Positions 1 to 8,930 are shown, counted from the stretch's first letter. The stretch: DNA of 64,000 nt from Rhodoblastus acidophilus (GCF_900187365.1 NZ_FYDG01000006.1:62001-126000); one strand, 5' to 3'. Numbers and translations are program-made. Notes: a model not told the origin generated them from the letters alone.

Positions 1-68
1 AACATACGCCAAGCCGGCCGCCGCCGATAGGCGGCTTTCGCGTGCGCAGGAGCGCCGAAATGTCGCCC

Positions 69-1307
69 TCAGGCCGCCCCGCCGGTCCGCGCCGCGCGCC
101 GGGCGATCGCCGCCAGCAGCGCCGCCATCGACAGCGCGCCCAGCGGAATCGGCGCGGCGGAGCCGAGCGGCCGCGCCAGCAGCGGCGCGACGAAGGCCAG
201 CGCCATGATGGATTTCTCATAGGGCAGGGCGCCGCGCTCCATCACGACGGCGGCGAGCAGCGCCAGCGCCGGCGCAATCGCCAGCATGTCGTAATCCATG
301 CAATAGGGCGTCGAGAGCAGCGCGCCGGTCAGCAAGGCGGCGCCGGCCAGCCGGGGGTCGGCCCGCCGCGCGTAAAGCCAGACCACCACCGCGGCGCAGA
401 CCAGCGCGGCCGCCGTCTGCCCGGCATAGGCGAGGGGAACCGCGCCGCCCAGCGCCCGGATCGCGGCGAACACGCTCTGCATCTTCGCCCAGCCCGCGCC
501 GCCCTGCTCGATCACCGCCTCGCGCGAGAAAGCCAGCGATCCCAGAAAGGCGCGCCAGACGTCCAGGCCGAACAGCGCCGTCGCGCCGGCGCATTCGACG
601 AGAACGGTCGCGGTCGCCGCCAGCAGCGCGCGCCAGTTCCGCGCGGCGAGCAGCGCCAGCGGGACGAGCAGCCCGAATTGCGGCTTGTAGGCGACAAGGC
701 CGAAGCATACGCCCGCAACGAGGGGGCGCGTCGGCAGCAACAGCGCCCCGGCGCCCATGGCGGCGGCCGTGGCCAAACCATTCTGGCCATGCATGAGATT
801 GATGGCGACGGCCGGAAAGGCGAGCCCCGCCATCAGCACGGGTCCCTGTCCCTGCGGCCAAATGGCGCGAAGCACGGCGAGATAGGCCGCAAGGCCGAGG
901 CCCTGCCACAAAACGAGCGCGCCGAGATATGGCAAAAACGCCAGCAGCGCCGCCACCACCAGGAACAAGGGCGGATAGCCCCAGGGATAAAACGGCGTGG
1001 CCGGTCCGAACACGGCTTTTTGATGGGCGGCGTGCGCGGCGTTGTCATAGGCGAGGGCCGGCGCGCCTTCATGAACGGACAGGCCGGCGACATAAACCTG
1101 GCTGAAATCGGTCCCGAGCGGCTGGCCGTCGAATCCCACATTTCCATGCGCGGTTGCGAGCAGCGCCAGGATCATGGTGAAGCCGAAAGCGATCAGGATC
1201 CACGCATAGGCGCGGCATCGCGCCGGCGTGAGAAAAGCGCCGGAGCGAAGGGCCGCGCGCCAGCTTGTGGGCGTCGAGTCCACGAAAGAGTCTTGCGATG
1301 ACGGCAC
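69..1307 (-). CDS. DUF2029 / GT87-type polytopic membrane protein
   Basis: This is a predicted integral membrane protein of about 412 residues with some ten hydrophobic helices. It has a long loop after the first helix containing a D-F-S-Q-V-Y-like segment, as seen in the DUF2029/GT87 family. Family members use polyprenyl-phosphate sugar donors to glycosylate lipids or polymers; that is family knowledge, not shown here. The frame stays open further upstream, but the hydrophobic core begins only about 40 residues after the GTG at 1307. That GTG lies just behind a purine-rich stretch, so I prefer it to a longer form starting near 1472. The gene is monocistronic as far as can be seen and diverges from the SH3-domain gene at 1527. 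The substrate is unknown. Confidence 0.75.
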   Translation of the reverse strand: MPSSQDSFVDSTPTSWRAALRSGAFLTPARCRAYAWILIAFGFTMILALLATAHGNVGFDGQPLGTDFSQVYVAGLSVHEGAPALAYDNAAHAAHQKAVFGPATPFYPWGYPPLFLVVAALLAFLPYLGALVLWQGLGLAAYLAVLRAIWPQGQGPVLMAGLAFPAVAINLMHGQNGLATAAAMGAGALLLPTRPLVAGVCFGLVAYKPQFGLLVPLALLAARNWRALLAATATVLVECAGATALFGLDVWRAFLGSLAFSREAVIEQGGAGWAKMQSVFAAIRALGGAVPLAYAGQTAAALVCAAVVVWLYARRADPRLAGAALLTGALLSTPYCMDYDMLAIAPALALLAAVVMERGALPYEKSIMALAFVAPLLARPLGSAAPIPLGALSMAALLAAIARRAARTGGAA

Positions 1308-1438
1308 GGTTGTTTCCCCAGCGGAACGGGATGATGCCGGGGCGGGGTTAACAATCGCGCAACGCGCCGGGACGTCCGTTTTGCCGATTTGGCGGCCTAT
1401 CCCACGCGAATCGCGCGCTTCTTCGAACATTTGCGCGC

Positions 1439-1463
1439 GGAACCATCGAAAATGGCGGGCGTT
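1439..1463 (+). promoter_or_regulatory. EcfG-type promoter upstream of the SH3/glycine-rich gene
   Basis: GGAAC at 1439-1443, a 16-base spacer and CGTT at 1460-1463 match the alphaproteobacterial general stress sigma factor consensus exactly. The site ends 63 bases before the ATG at 1527. Confidence 0.75.
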
Positions 1464-1526
1464 CTCATCCAAAGCGAGGGCGCGGTGCGCGTCAGCGCAG
1501 CCCCCGTATTTCTTGGGAGATACAAG

Positions 1527-2417
1527 ATGCGATTCACATCCGCCGCAGCACTAGCCGGCGCATTGCTGGCCACGACCAGCGCGAGCGTATCGGCGCGCCC
1601 GGCCGTGATCACCACCAACGCCAACCTGCGCAGCGGGCCGAGCGTGGCGAGCCCGGTCGTCGGCATCGTTCTCGCCGGCGCCGCCATTGATGTCGGCCGG
1701 TGTCGCGGCTCCTGGTGCCGCGTGAGCGCCAATGGCGGAGCTGGATATGTGTCGAGCACGCTGATCGCCTTCGGCGGCGGCGGCGTTTCCGTCGCCACGC
1801 TTCCGCCCAGCGGCGTGGTTGGCGTCAGCTCCGGCTATCCTTCCGGCGGCTATTATAACGACTACGCCTATAACGACTATGGCTGGTCGGATTACGGTCC
1901 CGGTTACAGCTATTACGGCTCCGGCTGGGGGCCCGGCATTGGCGTGGGCTTCTATAGCGGCGGCTATTATGGCGGCGGTTATTATGGCGGTCGCGGCTGG
2001 GACAGGCGCCATGGCCGGGGCTTTGGCGACGGGCGCGGATTCGCCGGAGCGCCCGGTCGCGGCTTCCGTGACGGCGGGGTGACGGCGGGCGCCGGCGCGC
2101 CCATCACCACCATCAACTCAGGCCCGGGCGGGCGGTTCGGCGGCCGGGGCGAGGGCGGTTTCGCGGGCGTGGGCGGCGGTTTCCACGGCGCCGGCGGCTT
2201 CCGGGGCGGCGGCGTGCAGGCCGCGCCCGTCAACGCAGGGGGCGGCGGCGGATTTGGCGGCCGTGGCGGCGGTGGTTTCGGCGGCGGCCCCGGTGGCGGC
2301 GGATTTAGCGGCGGTCCCGGCGGCGGGGGCGGCGCTCCCGGTGGTGGCGGCGCTCCTGGCGGCGGTGGGCCTGGCGGCGGCGGCGGCGGCTTCGCCGGCG
2401 TGGGCGGCCATCGCTAG
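1527..2417 (+). CDS. Exported SH3-domain protein with glycine-rich tail
   Basis: The 296-residue product begins with an N-terminal signal peptide (MRFTSAAALAGALLA-like, cleavage after an A-R-A type motif). A bacterial SH3 domain follows (about residues 25-85: T-N-A-N-L-R-S-G-P start, G-W/S-W-C-R-V core), then a Tyr/Gly-rich segment, and a tail from about residue 200 made almost wholly of GGG and PGGGG runs. SH3_3 domains usually bind cell-wall or other peptide ligands in the periplasm. The ATG at 1527 follows a GGGAGA ribosome binding site; the longer upstream frame has no signal peptide. A perfect EcfG-type promoter lies upstream, so envelope stress induction is likely. The low-complexity tail could be adhesive or structural; its role is unknown. 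Confidence 0.8.
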   Translation: MRFTSAAALAGALLATTSASVSARPAVITTNANLRSGPSVASPVVGIVLAGAAIDVGRCRGSWCRVSANGGAGYVSSTLIAFGGGGVSVATLPPSGVVGVSSGYPSGGYYNDYAYNDYGWSDYGPGYSYYGSGWGPGIGVGFYSGGYYGGGYYGGRGWDRRHGRGFGDGRGFAGAPGRGFRDGGVTAGAGAPITTINSGPGGRFGGRGEGGFAGVGGGFHGAGGFRGGGVQAAPVNAGGGGGFGGRGGGGFGGGPGGGGFSGGPGGGGGAPGGGGAPGGGGPGGGGGGFAGVGGHR

Positions 2418-2447
2418 GCGATCCGGCTTTCAACATTTTGCGCAAAG

Positions 2448-2475
2448 CGGCGCGCGCCCCTCGGGGCGCGCGCCG
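2448..2475. terminator. Bidirectional terminator between convergent genes
   Basis: A near-perfect 13-bp GC-rich inverted repeat (2448-2460 with 2463-2475) sits between the convergent ends of the SH3 gene and prpE. A TTCTCTT tract follows on the plus side. Confidence 0.6.
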
Positions 2476-2481
2476 TTCTCT

Positions 2482-4383
2482 TCAGACGCCCTTGTTTTCC
2501 AGCGCCGCCATGATCTCGTCAATGATGGCGGGATCTTCGATGGTGGCCGGCATGGTCCAAGGGTCGTGGTCGGCGATTTTCTTCATCGTGCCGCGCAGGA
2601 TCTTGCCCGAACGCGTCTTGGGCAGCCGGTTCACGGTGATGGCGATCTTGAAGGCCGCGACCGGCCCGATCTTGTCGCGCACCAGCTTGACGATTTCCTG
2701 CTCGATTTCGAGCGGCGAGCGGGTGACGCCGGATTTCAGCACGATGAAGCCGCAGGGCTGTTCGCCCTTGAGCCGATCCTTCATGCCGATCACCGCGCAT
2801 TCCGCCACATCGGGATGGGAGGCCAGCACCTCCTCCATGCCGCCGGTCGAGAGGCGGTGTCCCGCGACATTGATGATGTCGTCGGTGCGGCCCATGATGT
2901 AGATATAGCCGTCCTCATCGATGAAGCCGGCGTCCGCGGTCTTGTAGAAGCCAGGGAAGTCGGTGAGATAGCTCTCCTTCATCCGCGCGTCCTGGTTCCA
3001 CAGGGTCGGCAGATTGCCCGGAGGCAGCGGGAGCTTGACCACGATCGACCCCATTTTTCCCGGGGGCACGGGATGGGCGGCCTCATCGACGATCTGGATG
3101 TCATAGCCCGGCATGGCGACGGTCGGCGAGCCGTGCTTGACCGGCAGAGCGCCGAGGCCGACCGGATTGCCGGCGATGGCCCAGCCGGTTTCGGTCTGCC
3201 ACCAATGGTCGATCACCGGCACGCCCAGGATCTTCTCGGCCCAGGCCACCGTCTCGGGGTCGGCGCGCTCGCCGGCCAGGAACAGAGTGCGCATGGACTT
3301 CACATTGTACTTCTGCAGCAGTTCGGCGTTCGGGTCTTCCTTGCGCACGGCGCGGAACGCCGTGGGCGCGGTGAACAGAGCCGCAATCTTGTATTCCTCG
3401 ATCATGCGCCAGAACGCGCCGGCGTCGGGCGTGCCGACCGGCTTGCCCTCATAGACCACGGTGGTCGCGCCATAGAGCAACTGGCCATAGAGAATGTAGG
3501 AATGGCCGACCACCCAGCCCACGTCGGATGCGGCCCATAGAACCTCGCCCGGCTCGATGCCGTAGAGGTTCTTCATGGTCCACATCATCGCGACGGCATG
3601 GCCGCCGTTGTCGCGCACCACGCCCTTGGGAACGCCGGTCGTCCCGGAGGTGTACAGGATGTAGAGCGGGTCGGTGGCCTTCATCTCCTCAGGCGCGACG
3701 GTGCGGCGCTCGGCCAGCGCCGCGGTCACCAGCGTCGACCAGTCGAAATCGCGGCCCGGGATCAGATCTCCCGGCTGCTGCGGCCGCTGCAACTGCAGCA
3801 CCTTCTCCGGCTTGACGGCGGCGAGGCTGATCGCCTCGTCGAGCAGCGGCTTGTATTTCACCACCCGGTTCGGCTCGATGCCGCAGGACGCGGTGAGAAT
3901 CACCTTGGGTTCGGAATCGTTGATGCGGGTGGCCAGCTCCTTGGCGGCGAAACCGCCGAACACCACCGAATGAATCGCCCCGATGCGGGCGCAGGCCAGC
4001 ACGCCGATCACGGCTTCCGGAATCATCGGCATGTAGACCAGCACGCGGTCGCCCTTGGCGACGCCGAAATCCTTGAGAACGGCGGCGACGGCGTTGGCCT
4101 CGGCCAGCATTTCCGCGTAAGTGTAGGTGCGCTTGATGCCCGCGACCGGGCTGTCATAGATCAGCGCCGCCTGATCTGCGCGGCCGTTCTTCACATGGCG
4201 GTCGAGCGCATTGTAGCAGGTGTTCAGCGTGCCATCGGGGAACCAGCGGCCGTAAACCCCCGCCTCGGGGTCGAACACGGTTTGCGGCGGCTTGATCCAG
4301 TCCACCTGTTTGGCGGCCTCCGCCCAAAAATCGAGCGGATTTTCCTTCCAGGATCGGTAGACTTCGCGATACTGGCTCGCCAT
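2482..4383 (-). CDS. prpE: Propionyl-CoA synthetase
   Basis: PrpE converts propionate, ATP and CoA to propionyl-CoA through an acyl-adenylate in the cytoplasm. The 633-residue protein has the acetyl-CoA-synthetase layout. An N-terminal ACS domain (Y-R-S-W-K-E-N-P-L-D-F-W) is followed by the phosphate-binding loop Y-T-S-G-T-T-G-V-P-K-G, then W-W-Q-T-E-T-G. The C-terminal P-K-T-R-S-G-K contains the catalytic lysine, which family members regulate by acetylation. The A-S-Q-Y-R-E-V-Y N-terminus favours PrpE over Acs. I chose the ATG at 4383 because it follows an AAGGAG-like site and gives the family's normal start; the frame continues to 4494 without homology. No methylcitrate-cycle genes adjoin it, so propionate probably enters another route such as methylmalonyl-CoA. 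Confidence 0.93.
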   Translation of the reverse strand: MASQYREVYRSWKENPLDFWAEAAKQVDWIKPPQTVFDPEAGVYGRWFPDGTLNTCYNALDRHVKNGRADQAALIYDSPVAGIKRTYTYAEMLAEANAVAAVLKDFGVAKGDRVLVYMPMIPEAVIGVLACARIGAIHSVVFGGFAAKELATRINDSEPKVILTASCGIEPNRVVKYKPLLDEAISLAAVKPEKVLQLQRPQQPGDLIPGRDFDWSTLVTAALAERRTVAPEEMKATDPLYILYTSGTTGVPKGVVRDNGGHAVAMMWTMKNLYGIEPGEVLWAASDVGWVVGHSYILYGQLLYGATTVVYEGKPVGTPDAGAFWRMIEEYKIAALFTAPTAFRAVRKEDPNAELLQKYNVKSMRTLFLAGERADPETVAWAEKILGVPVIDHWWQTETGWAIAGNPVGLGALPVKHGSPTVAMPGYDIQIVDEAAHPVPPGKMGSIVVKLPLPPGNLPTLWNQDARMKESYLTDFPGFYKTADAGFIDEDGYIYIMGRTDDIINVAGHRLSTGGMEEVLASHPDVAECAVIGMKDRLKGEQPCGFIVLKSGVTRSPLEIEQEIVKLVRDKIGPVAAFKIAITVNRLPKTRSGKILRGTMKKIADHDPWTMPATIEDPAIIDEIMAALENKGV

Positions 4384-4550
4384 GGGGTTCTTCTCCTTTT
4401 TGGCCGATTTCCGGCGCAATGTGTCGCGCGGAAAGTGCGACGGCGCGCGAGAGAAGTCCAGAATTGGCTGCTCAACCCTTAGGCTAATGGCCATTTGGCG
4501 GGCGCGGCTCCGGCGGGGGCGGGCGCGGCCGGGCCGGAGGAACGCCCAAA

Positions 4551-4579
4551 AGAAAATCCCCGCCGCAAGGACGGGGATT
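4551..4579 (-). terminator. Rho-independent terminator of the DUF465 gene
   Basis: AATCCCCG at 4555-4562 pairs with CGGGGATT at 4572-4579. Read on the minus strand, the hairpin is followed by a T-rich tract (TTTTCTTTT). It lies 22 bases past the stop codon of the gene at 4601. Confidence 0.75.
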
Positions 4580-4600
4580 CAAATCGCCAGACGGGTCGGT

Positions 4601-4789
4601 TCAGCTGACCGCGGCTTCGACCTTGCCGGTCTTCAGTTTGGAGATTTCGTCCTTGAGCAGAAGCTTGCGTCGCTTGAGTTCGTGCAATTTCAGTTCGTCC
4701 GATCCGGGGAGAGCCTCTTCCTTCTCGATGTCCCGTTGCAGCGCCTGATGGCGGCGTTCGAGTTCTGCGAGATGGGCTTGCATGGACAT
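4601..4789 (-). CDS. DUF465 (YdcH-like) coiled-coil protein
   Basis: The product is a 62-residue, highly charged helical protein of the YdcH/DUF465 family. Heptad-like pattern runs through L-A-E-L-E-R-R-H and ends with the family signature L-K-R-R-K-L-L-L-K-D-E-I. An AGGAG lies six bases before the ATG at 4789, which settles the start; the TTG two codons earlier is not needed. Function is unknown in the family, which commonly occurs in several copies in alphaproteobacteria. A second member lies divergently at 4995. Confidence 0.85.
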   Translation of the reverse strand: MSMQAHLAELERRHQALQRDIEKEEALPGSDELKLHELKRRKLLLKDEISKLKTGKVEAAVS

Positions 4790-4994
4790 GCACAACTCCT
4801 ATCGAGTTTTTGACGACAGAATAGTGACACGCCCGTCACCGACTGCAAGCGGTAATTCACGGTCACGTTCAAGCGAATAGGCCGAGCTTGAGCGGAGCGC
4901 CGAAAGCCGCAATCTTCGCCTTGCTCTTGACGGCGCGTGCGGCCATAATCCGCGCCGCGCGGCGGGCGTGCGGAAATGGGCGGCAGATCGGTCT

Positions 4995-5213
4995 ATGACC
5001 AAAGACATGAGCGACGAGGAACGGGCCGAATTTACTGCCGAACTCGAGCGTTTGCGTGAGGAGCACCGCGATCTCGACGCCGCCATCGAGGCGCTGACCG
5101 CCGTCGGCGCCTATGACAGGCTGCAGTTGCAGCGTTTGAAAAAACGCAAGCTGGTCTTGCGCGACCGGATCACCTTCCTGGAAGACTCGCTGACCCCGGA
5201 CATCATCGCCTGA
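4995..5213 (+). CDS. Second DUF465 (YdcH-like) coiled-coil protein
   Basis: This 72-residue acidic/basic helical protein has the same C-terminal signature as its neighbour ([12 protein letters not shown]). The two form a divergent pair separated by about 205 bases. The start is uncertain: ATG codons at 4995 and 5007 both fit and neither has a strong ribosome binding site. An upstream in-frame ATG at 4968 is less likely. Function is unknown, and no partner is evident from context. Confidence 0.78.
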   Translation: MTKDMSDEERAEFTAELERLREEHRDLDAAIEALTAVGAYDRLQLQRLKKRKLVLRDRITFLEDSLTPDIIA

Positions 5214-5364
5214 ACAGCCCGGGCGCGTCGCGCGGTTCAGGCTGACGCGGCCCTTTGGTTCGGATAGAATAGACGCAGAACCGGCTCCAGGGCCAGATTT
5301 TGCTTTTCCTTCTCGACGCGGCGCTATAGGACGACGGCTTCGCTTTTTTCCGGAACCGATTTCA

Positions 5365-5856
5365 GTGTCGAACCAGAACAGCCCCGTCGCCATCATCATG
5401 GGTAGCCAGTCCGACTGGGCCACCATGCGTCATGCCGCGCAAACCCTGGAAGCCCTCGATGTTTCAGCGGACGTGCGGATTGTCTCGGCCCATCGGACGC
5501 CGGATCGCCTGGTGAGTTTCGCCAAGGGCGCGCGCGACGCCGGCTTCAAGGTGATCATCGCCGGCGCCGGCGGCGCCGCGCATCTGCCGGGCATGACCGC
5601 CGCCATGACGCCGCTGCCCGTTCTCGGGGTTCCCGTCGAATCCAAGGCGCTGTCGGGCCAGGATTCGCTGTTGTCCATCGTGCAGATGCCCGGCGGCGTC
5701 CCCGTCGGCACGCTGGCGATCGGCAAGGCCGGGGCGATCAACGCTGGTTTGCTCGCCGCCGCGATCCTCGCGCTGAACGATCCGGCTCTGGCCAAACGGC
5801 TCGACGCTTTTCGCGCGCGCCAGACCGAAGACGTGGCGGAGCGGCCGCATGATTGA
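5365..5856 (+). CDS. purE: N5-carboxyaminoimidazole ribonucleotide mutase
   Basis: PurE moves the carboxyl group of N5-CAIR to C4, giving CAIR in de novo purine synthesis. The 163-residue protein is full length for class I PurE. It shows G-S-Q-S-D-W near residue 13, the catalytic histidine in S-A-H-R-T-P, and G-G-A-A-H-L-P-G-M. Translation starts at a GTG, consistent with the family's short N-terminus. purK follows after 27 bases, the usual purE-purK pair, so the two should be co-transcribed. Confidence 0.96.
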   Translation: MSNQNSPVAIIMGSQSDWATMRHAAQTLEALDVSADVRIVSAHRTPDRLVSFAKGARDAGFKVIIAGAGGAAHLPGMTAAMTPLPVLGVPVESKALSGQDSLLSIVQMPGGVPVGTLAIGKAGAINAGLLAAAILALNDPALAKRLDAFRARQTEDVAERPHD

Positions 5857-5883
5857 ATGGGCCTTCGACCGCGGAGCCTTGTC

Positions 5884-6969
5884 ATGAGCGACGAACGGGC
5901 GCTGGCGCCCGGGGCGCGGATCGGGATTGTCGGCGGAGGCCAGTTGGGCCGGATGCTGGCGCTCGCCGCCGCGCGGCTGGGCCTGTCCTGTCATGTCTAC
6001 ACGTCCGGCGAGGGCGAGCCGGCCATCGAGGTCGCGGCCAAGGCCACCGTCGCCCCCTATGACGACGAGTCGGCGCTGGCGCGTTTCGCGGCGGGCGTCG
6101 ACGTCGTGACCTATGAATTCGAGAACATTCCCGCCGCCACCGCGGAGTTCTTAAACAAGATCAAGCCGGTGCGGCCTTCGCCGCGCGTCCTGGCCCTGAC
6201 TCAGGACCGGCTGGTGGAGAAGGATTTCGTTTCCGGCCTCGGCATTGGGGTCGCGGCTTATGCGCGCGTGGACGATCCGGGCGCGCTCGCCCGCGCCGTG
6301 GCCCGCATCGGCCGGCCGTCGATCCTGAAGACGCGGCGGTTCGGTTACGACGGCAAGGGCCAGACCCTGCTGAAGGAAGGGTCCGACCTTGCCGTGAGCT
6401 TCCGTTCGCTCGGCGGACAGCTGTCGATTCTCGAGGGTTTCGTGCCGTTCAAGGCGGAAGTGTCCGTGGTGGCGGCGCGCGGCCTTGACGGCGAGTTCCT
6501 GGCCTGGGACGTCGGCGAGAACGTCCACGACAACCACATTCTCGACACGACCACCGTCCCCGCCCACATTCCCGAGGATCTCGCGCGCCGCGCCGCCGAC
6601 ATGACGAAGCGGATCGCCGAGGCGCTCGATTATGTCGGCGTGCTCGCGGTGGAGATGTTCGTCGTGGACGGACCGGACGGGCTCGGCCTGCTGGTCAACG
6701 AGATCGCGCCGCGCGTCCACAATTCCGGCCACTGGACGCTCGATGGCGCGGTCACCTCGCAGTTCGAGCAGCACATTCGCGCGGTCTGCGGCTTCCCGCT
6801 CGGTGCGACCCGCGCCCACGGACCTGTGGTGATGCGCAACCTGATCGGCGACGACATCGACAGCTGGCGCGACCTGCTGCGCCAGCGCGGCGCCTGCCTG
6901 CACATCTACGGCAAGAGCGAAGCGCGGCCCGGCCGCAAGATGGGCCACGTCACCTTCCTGAAGACATAG
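5884..6969 (+). CDS. purK: N5-carboxyaminoimidazole ribonucleotide synthase
   Basis: PurK makes N5-CAIR from AIR, ATP and bicarbonate, supplying PurE. The 361-residue ATP-grasp protein begins with the G-I-V-G-G-G-Q-L-G-R-M motif, contains R-R-F-G-Y-D-G-K-G-Q in the ATP-grasp domain, and has the active-site N-E-I-A-P-R-V-H-N-S-G-H-W segment. The ATG at 5884 follows GGAG with seven-base spacing. An in-frame ATG directly after the purE stop (5857) would add nine residues but lacks a site. The aminotransferase gene follows after 17 bases. Confidence 0.96.
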   Translation: MSDERALAPGARIGIVGGGQLGRMLALAAARLGLSCHVYTSGEGEPAIEVAAKATVAPYDDESALARFAAGVDVVTYEFENIPAATAEFLNKIKPVRPSPRVLALTQDRLVEKDFVSGLGIGVAAYARVDDPGALARAVARIGRPSILKTRRFGYDGKGQTLLKEGSDLAVSFRSLGGQLSILEGFVPFKAEVSVVAARGLDGEFLAWDVGENVHDNHILDTTTVPAHIPEDLARRAADMTKRIAEALDYVGVLAVEMFVVDGPDGLGLLVNEIAPRVHNSGHWTLDGAVTSQFEQHIRAVCGFPLGATRAHGPVVMRNLIGDDIDSWRDLLRQRGACLHIYGKSEARPGRKMGHVTFLKT

Positions 6970-6986
6970 GTTTTTCTGAAAACATC

Positions 6987-8141
6987 ATGGCCAATTCCAC
7001 TTTCGCCGAGGTCCAGACGTCGATCTTCGAGATCGTGTCGGGCCTCGCGCGCGAAACCAACGCGATCAATCTCGGCCAGGGTTTTCCCGAAGGATTGGAG
7101 CCGCCGGAATTGATCGAGGCGGCGGTCCAAGCGTTGCAGGCCGGGCCGCACCAATATCCGCCGATGATGGGCCTGCCGGCCTTGCGGCGCGCCGTCGCCG
7201 AAAACGCCCGCCGCTTCTTCGGCCTCGACGCCGATGCGGACAATGTGATGGTCACGTCGGGCGCCACCGAGGCGCTGGCGGATTGCTTTTTCGGACTGCT
7301 CAACCCCGGCGACGAAGTCATCGTGTTCGAGCCGGTTTATGATTCCTACGCGCCGATCATTCGGCGCGCCGGCGCGGTCCCCGTCCCCGTCCAACTGTCG
7401 CCGCCGGACTGGCGTCTGCCGTTCGAGCGCGTCGCGGCGGCGATCACGCCGCGCACCCGCGCCCTTGTCGTCAACACGCCGATGAACCCGATCGGCAAGG
7501 TATTCGACCAAGACGAACTGCGCTTCCTCGCCGACCTGATGTTGCGACACGATCTCGTCGCCATTTGCGACGAGGTTTATGAGCATCTGGTGTTCGACGG
7601 CGCCCGCCATACGAGCCTGTTCGCGCTGCCGGAGGTGCGCGACCGCGTCGCCCGCATCGGCTCGGCCGGCAAGAGCTTTTCGGTCACCGGCTGGAAGGTC
7701 GGCTATGTCATGGCCGAGGCTAAACTGCTCGGCCCGATCGCCCGCGCGCACCAGTTCGTCACCTTCACCACGCCGCCGGCGTTGCAAGCGGCGGCCGCCG
7801 TCGGACTGGGGTTGCCGGAGAGCTATTTCAGCGGCCTGAAACAGGCGCTGCAACGCCGCCGCGATCTGCTGACGGACGGGCTTAACCGGATCGGCTTCGT
7901 CGCGCGCCCGGCGACGGCGACCTATTTCGCCGTGGCCGATGTCGCCGCCTTCGACGGCGCGGACGACGATCTCGCCTTCTGTCGCCGCATGACGCAAGAG
8001 GCCGGCGTCGCCGCCATTCCGCTCTCAGCCTTTTACGAAAAACGCGATCTGCGCGGCTACGTCCGCTTTTGCTTCGCCAAGCGGCAGGATACGCTCACGC
8101 GGGCCCTCGACCAATTAGATCGCTGGCGTTCGCGCGCGTAA
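6987..8141 (+). CDS. Class I/II pyridoxal-phosphate aminotransferase
   Basis: This 384-residue fold-type I aminotransferase resembles the methionine/kynurenine/N-succinyldiaminopimelate transaminase group. It shows the N-terminal N-L-G-Q-G-F-P, the cofactor region G-A-T-E-A-L, the D-E-V-Y-E-H segment and the Schiff-base lysine in S-A-G-K-S-F-S-V-T-G-W-K. The usual N-P-x-N-P-T-G reads N-T-P-M-N-P-I-G here, with isoleucine for threonine. The gene lies 17 bases after purK and is probably in the same transcript. The amino donor cannot be assigned from sequence. Confidence 0.88.
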   Translation: MANSTFAEVQTSIFEIVSGLARETNAINLGQGFPEGLEPPELIEAAVQALQAGPHQYPPMMGLPALRRAVAENARRFFGLDADADNVMVTSGATEALADCFFGLLNPGDEVIVFEPVYDSYAPIIRRAGAVPVPVQLSPPDWRLPFERVAAAITPRTRALVVNTPMNPIGKVFDQDELRFLADLMLRHDLVAICDEVYEHLVFDGARHTSLFALPEVRDRVARIGSAGKSFSVTGWKVGYVMAEAKLLGPIARAHQFVTFTTPPALQAAAAVGLGLPESYFSGLKQALQRRRDLLTDGLNRIGFVARPATATYFAVADVAAFDGADDDLAFCRRMTQEAGVAAIPLSAFYEKRDLRGYVRFCFAKRQDTLTRALDQLDRWRSRA

Positions 8142-8165
8142 AAGGCGCCGCCCTGCGGCGGCGCC
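8139..8165 (-). terminator. Stem-loop terminator between convergent genes
   Basis: A nine-bp GC stem (8144-8152 with 8157-8165) with a four-base loop lies between the aminotransferase and the small gene at 8186. Only the minus-strand reading is followed by a TTTT tract, so it should mainly end transcription of the minus-strand dps/microprotein genes. Confidence 0.6.
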
Positions 8166-8185
8166 TCGTCCGGCTTTCGCTTGTG

Positions 8186-8263
8186 TCAGCGATACAGCAG
8201 CGCGATCAGAATGATCACGGGGATCGGCACGCCGATCAGCCACAGCAATAGTCCGCGTCCCAT
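8186..8263 (-). CDS. 25-residue membrane microprotein
   Basis: The short frame encodes M-G-R-G-L-L-L-W-L-I-G-V-P-I-P-V-I-I-L-I and ends L-L-Y-R, a single transmembrane helix with a basic start. AGGAGG precedes the ATG by about six bases, strong support for translation. It lies 14 bases after the dps stop on the same strand, so it is likely co-transcribed. Near-identical short peptides are common in Hyphomicrobiales genomes from memory. Function is unknown, with a membrane-stress role a guess from context. Confidence 0.75.
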   Translation of the reverse strand: MGRGLLLWLIGVPIPVIILIALLYR

Positions 8264-8277
8264 GGTCGTCCTCCTCT

Positions 8278-8769
8278 CTACTTGGTGATGACGGCGCGCA
8301 GCATCCAGATGATTTTTTCGTGCCATTCCATGCGACCCACCAGCATGTCATGGGTCACGATGTCCTTCTGGTCTTCGGCGGTCAGCGCGGCCTGGCGCAT
8401 TGTCCGAACCGTCGCCTCATGGTCGGCGATCAAATCCTGGACGATCTCCTCGGCGACCATTTCGCGCGCGGCGGGCTGCACGGAAATCGACGGAACCGGG
8501 GTGGAGAAGCCGAGCGCGCGGATGCGCTCCGCGAACAGGTCCGTCGCCTGGAACAACTCGCCATATTGCTCCTCGAGCATCTCATGCAGCGAGTGGAACA
8601 GCGGACCCACCACGTTCCAATGATGAACATGGGTCTTCACCAGCAGGCTGTAGGTGGCGCTGAGGATTTCGCCGAGGCTGTCCGCGATGCGCTCGCGCGC
8701 GGCGGGATCGATGCCGGACTGAATCGATTCGACCCGCGGCTTGGCCCCGAGAATTTCAACATTCGCCAT
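8278..8769 (-). CDS. dps: Dps-family DNA-binding ferritin-like protein
   Basis: Dps forms 12-subunit shells that oxidise and store iron with peroxide and protect DNA under stress. The 163-residue protein carries the ferroxidase ligands at family spacing: H50 (in H-H-W-N), H62, E66, D77 and E81. The N-terminal tail lacks a strongly lysine-rich DNA-binding extension, so DNA binding is uncertain. An imperfect stress-promoter-like sequence (GGAAC-N16-GATT, minus strand, 8803-8827) sits 34 bases upstream, but its -10 is poor. The downstream microprotein at 8186 probably shares the transcript. Confidence 0.95.
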   Translation of the reverse strand: MANVEILGAKPRVESIQSGIDPAARERIADSLGEILSATYSLLVKTHVHHWNVVGPLFHSLHEMLEEQYGELFQATDLFAERIRALGFSTPVPSISVQPAAREMVAEEIVQDLIADHEATVRTMRQAALTAEDQKDIVTHDMLVGRMEWHEKIIWMLRAVITK

Positions 8770-8863
8770 TCAAAGCTCCCTTGAACTGGACTCTGCAAAA
8801 GTAATCCGCGAACGCCGCATGCGTTCCCGCGCGTCAAATTTTTCGCGCCATTCCGGGAAGAAC

Positions 8864-8888
8864 GGAACCGCCGCGCAGATGCGCGGTT
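8864..8888 (+). promoter_or_regulatory. EcfG-like promoter upstream of DUF1328 gene
   Basis: GGAAC (8864-8868), a 16-base spacer and GGTT (8885-8888) lie 42 bases before the ATG at 8931. The -10 differs from CGTT at one base. The same GGTT variant precedes other stress genes in this window. Confidence 0.5.
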
Positions 8889-8930
8889 GCCGAATCACCG
8901 GCGATTTGCGTCGGTTAAGGAGGCGCGGCG

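Noticed and set aside
42-1301. Long plus-strand frame (419 codons) opposite the DUF2029 gene
   Set aside because: Its translation is Arg/Gln/Gly-rich low-complexity typical of GC-rich antisense frames; the opposite strand encodes a clear membrane protein.
8803-8827. GGAAC-N16-GATT in front of dps
   Set aside because: The -10 matches CGTT at only two of four bases; too weak to list as a promoter, although distance and gene fit.
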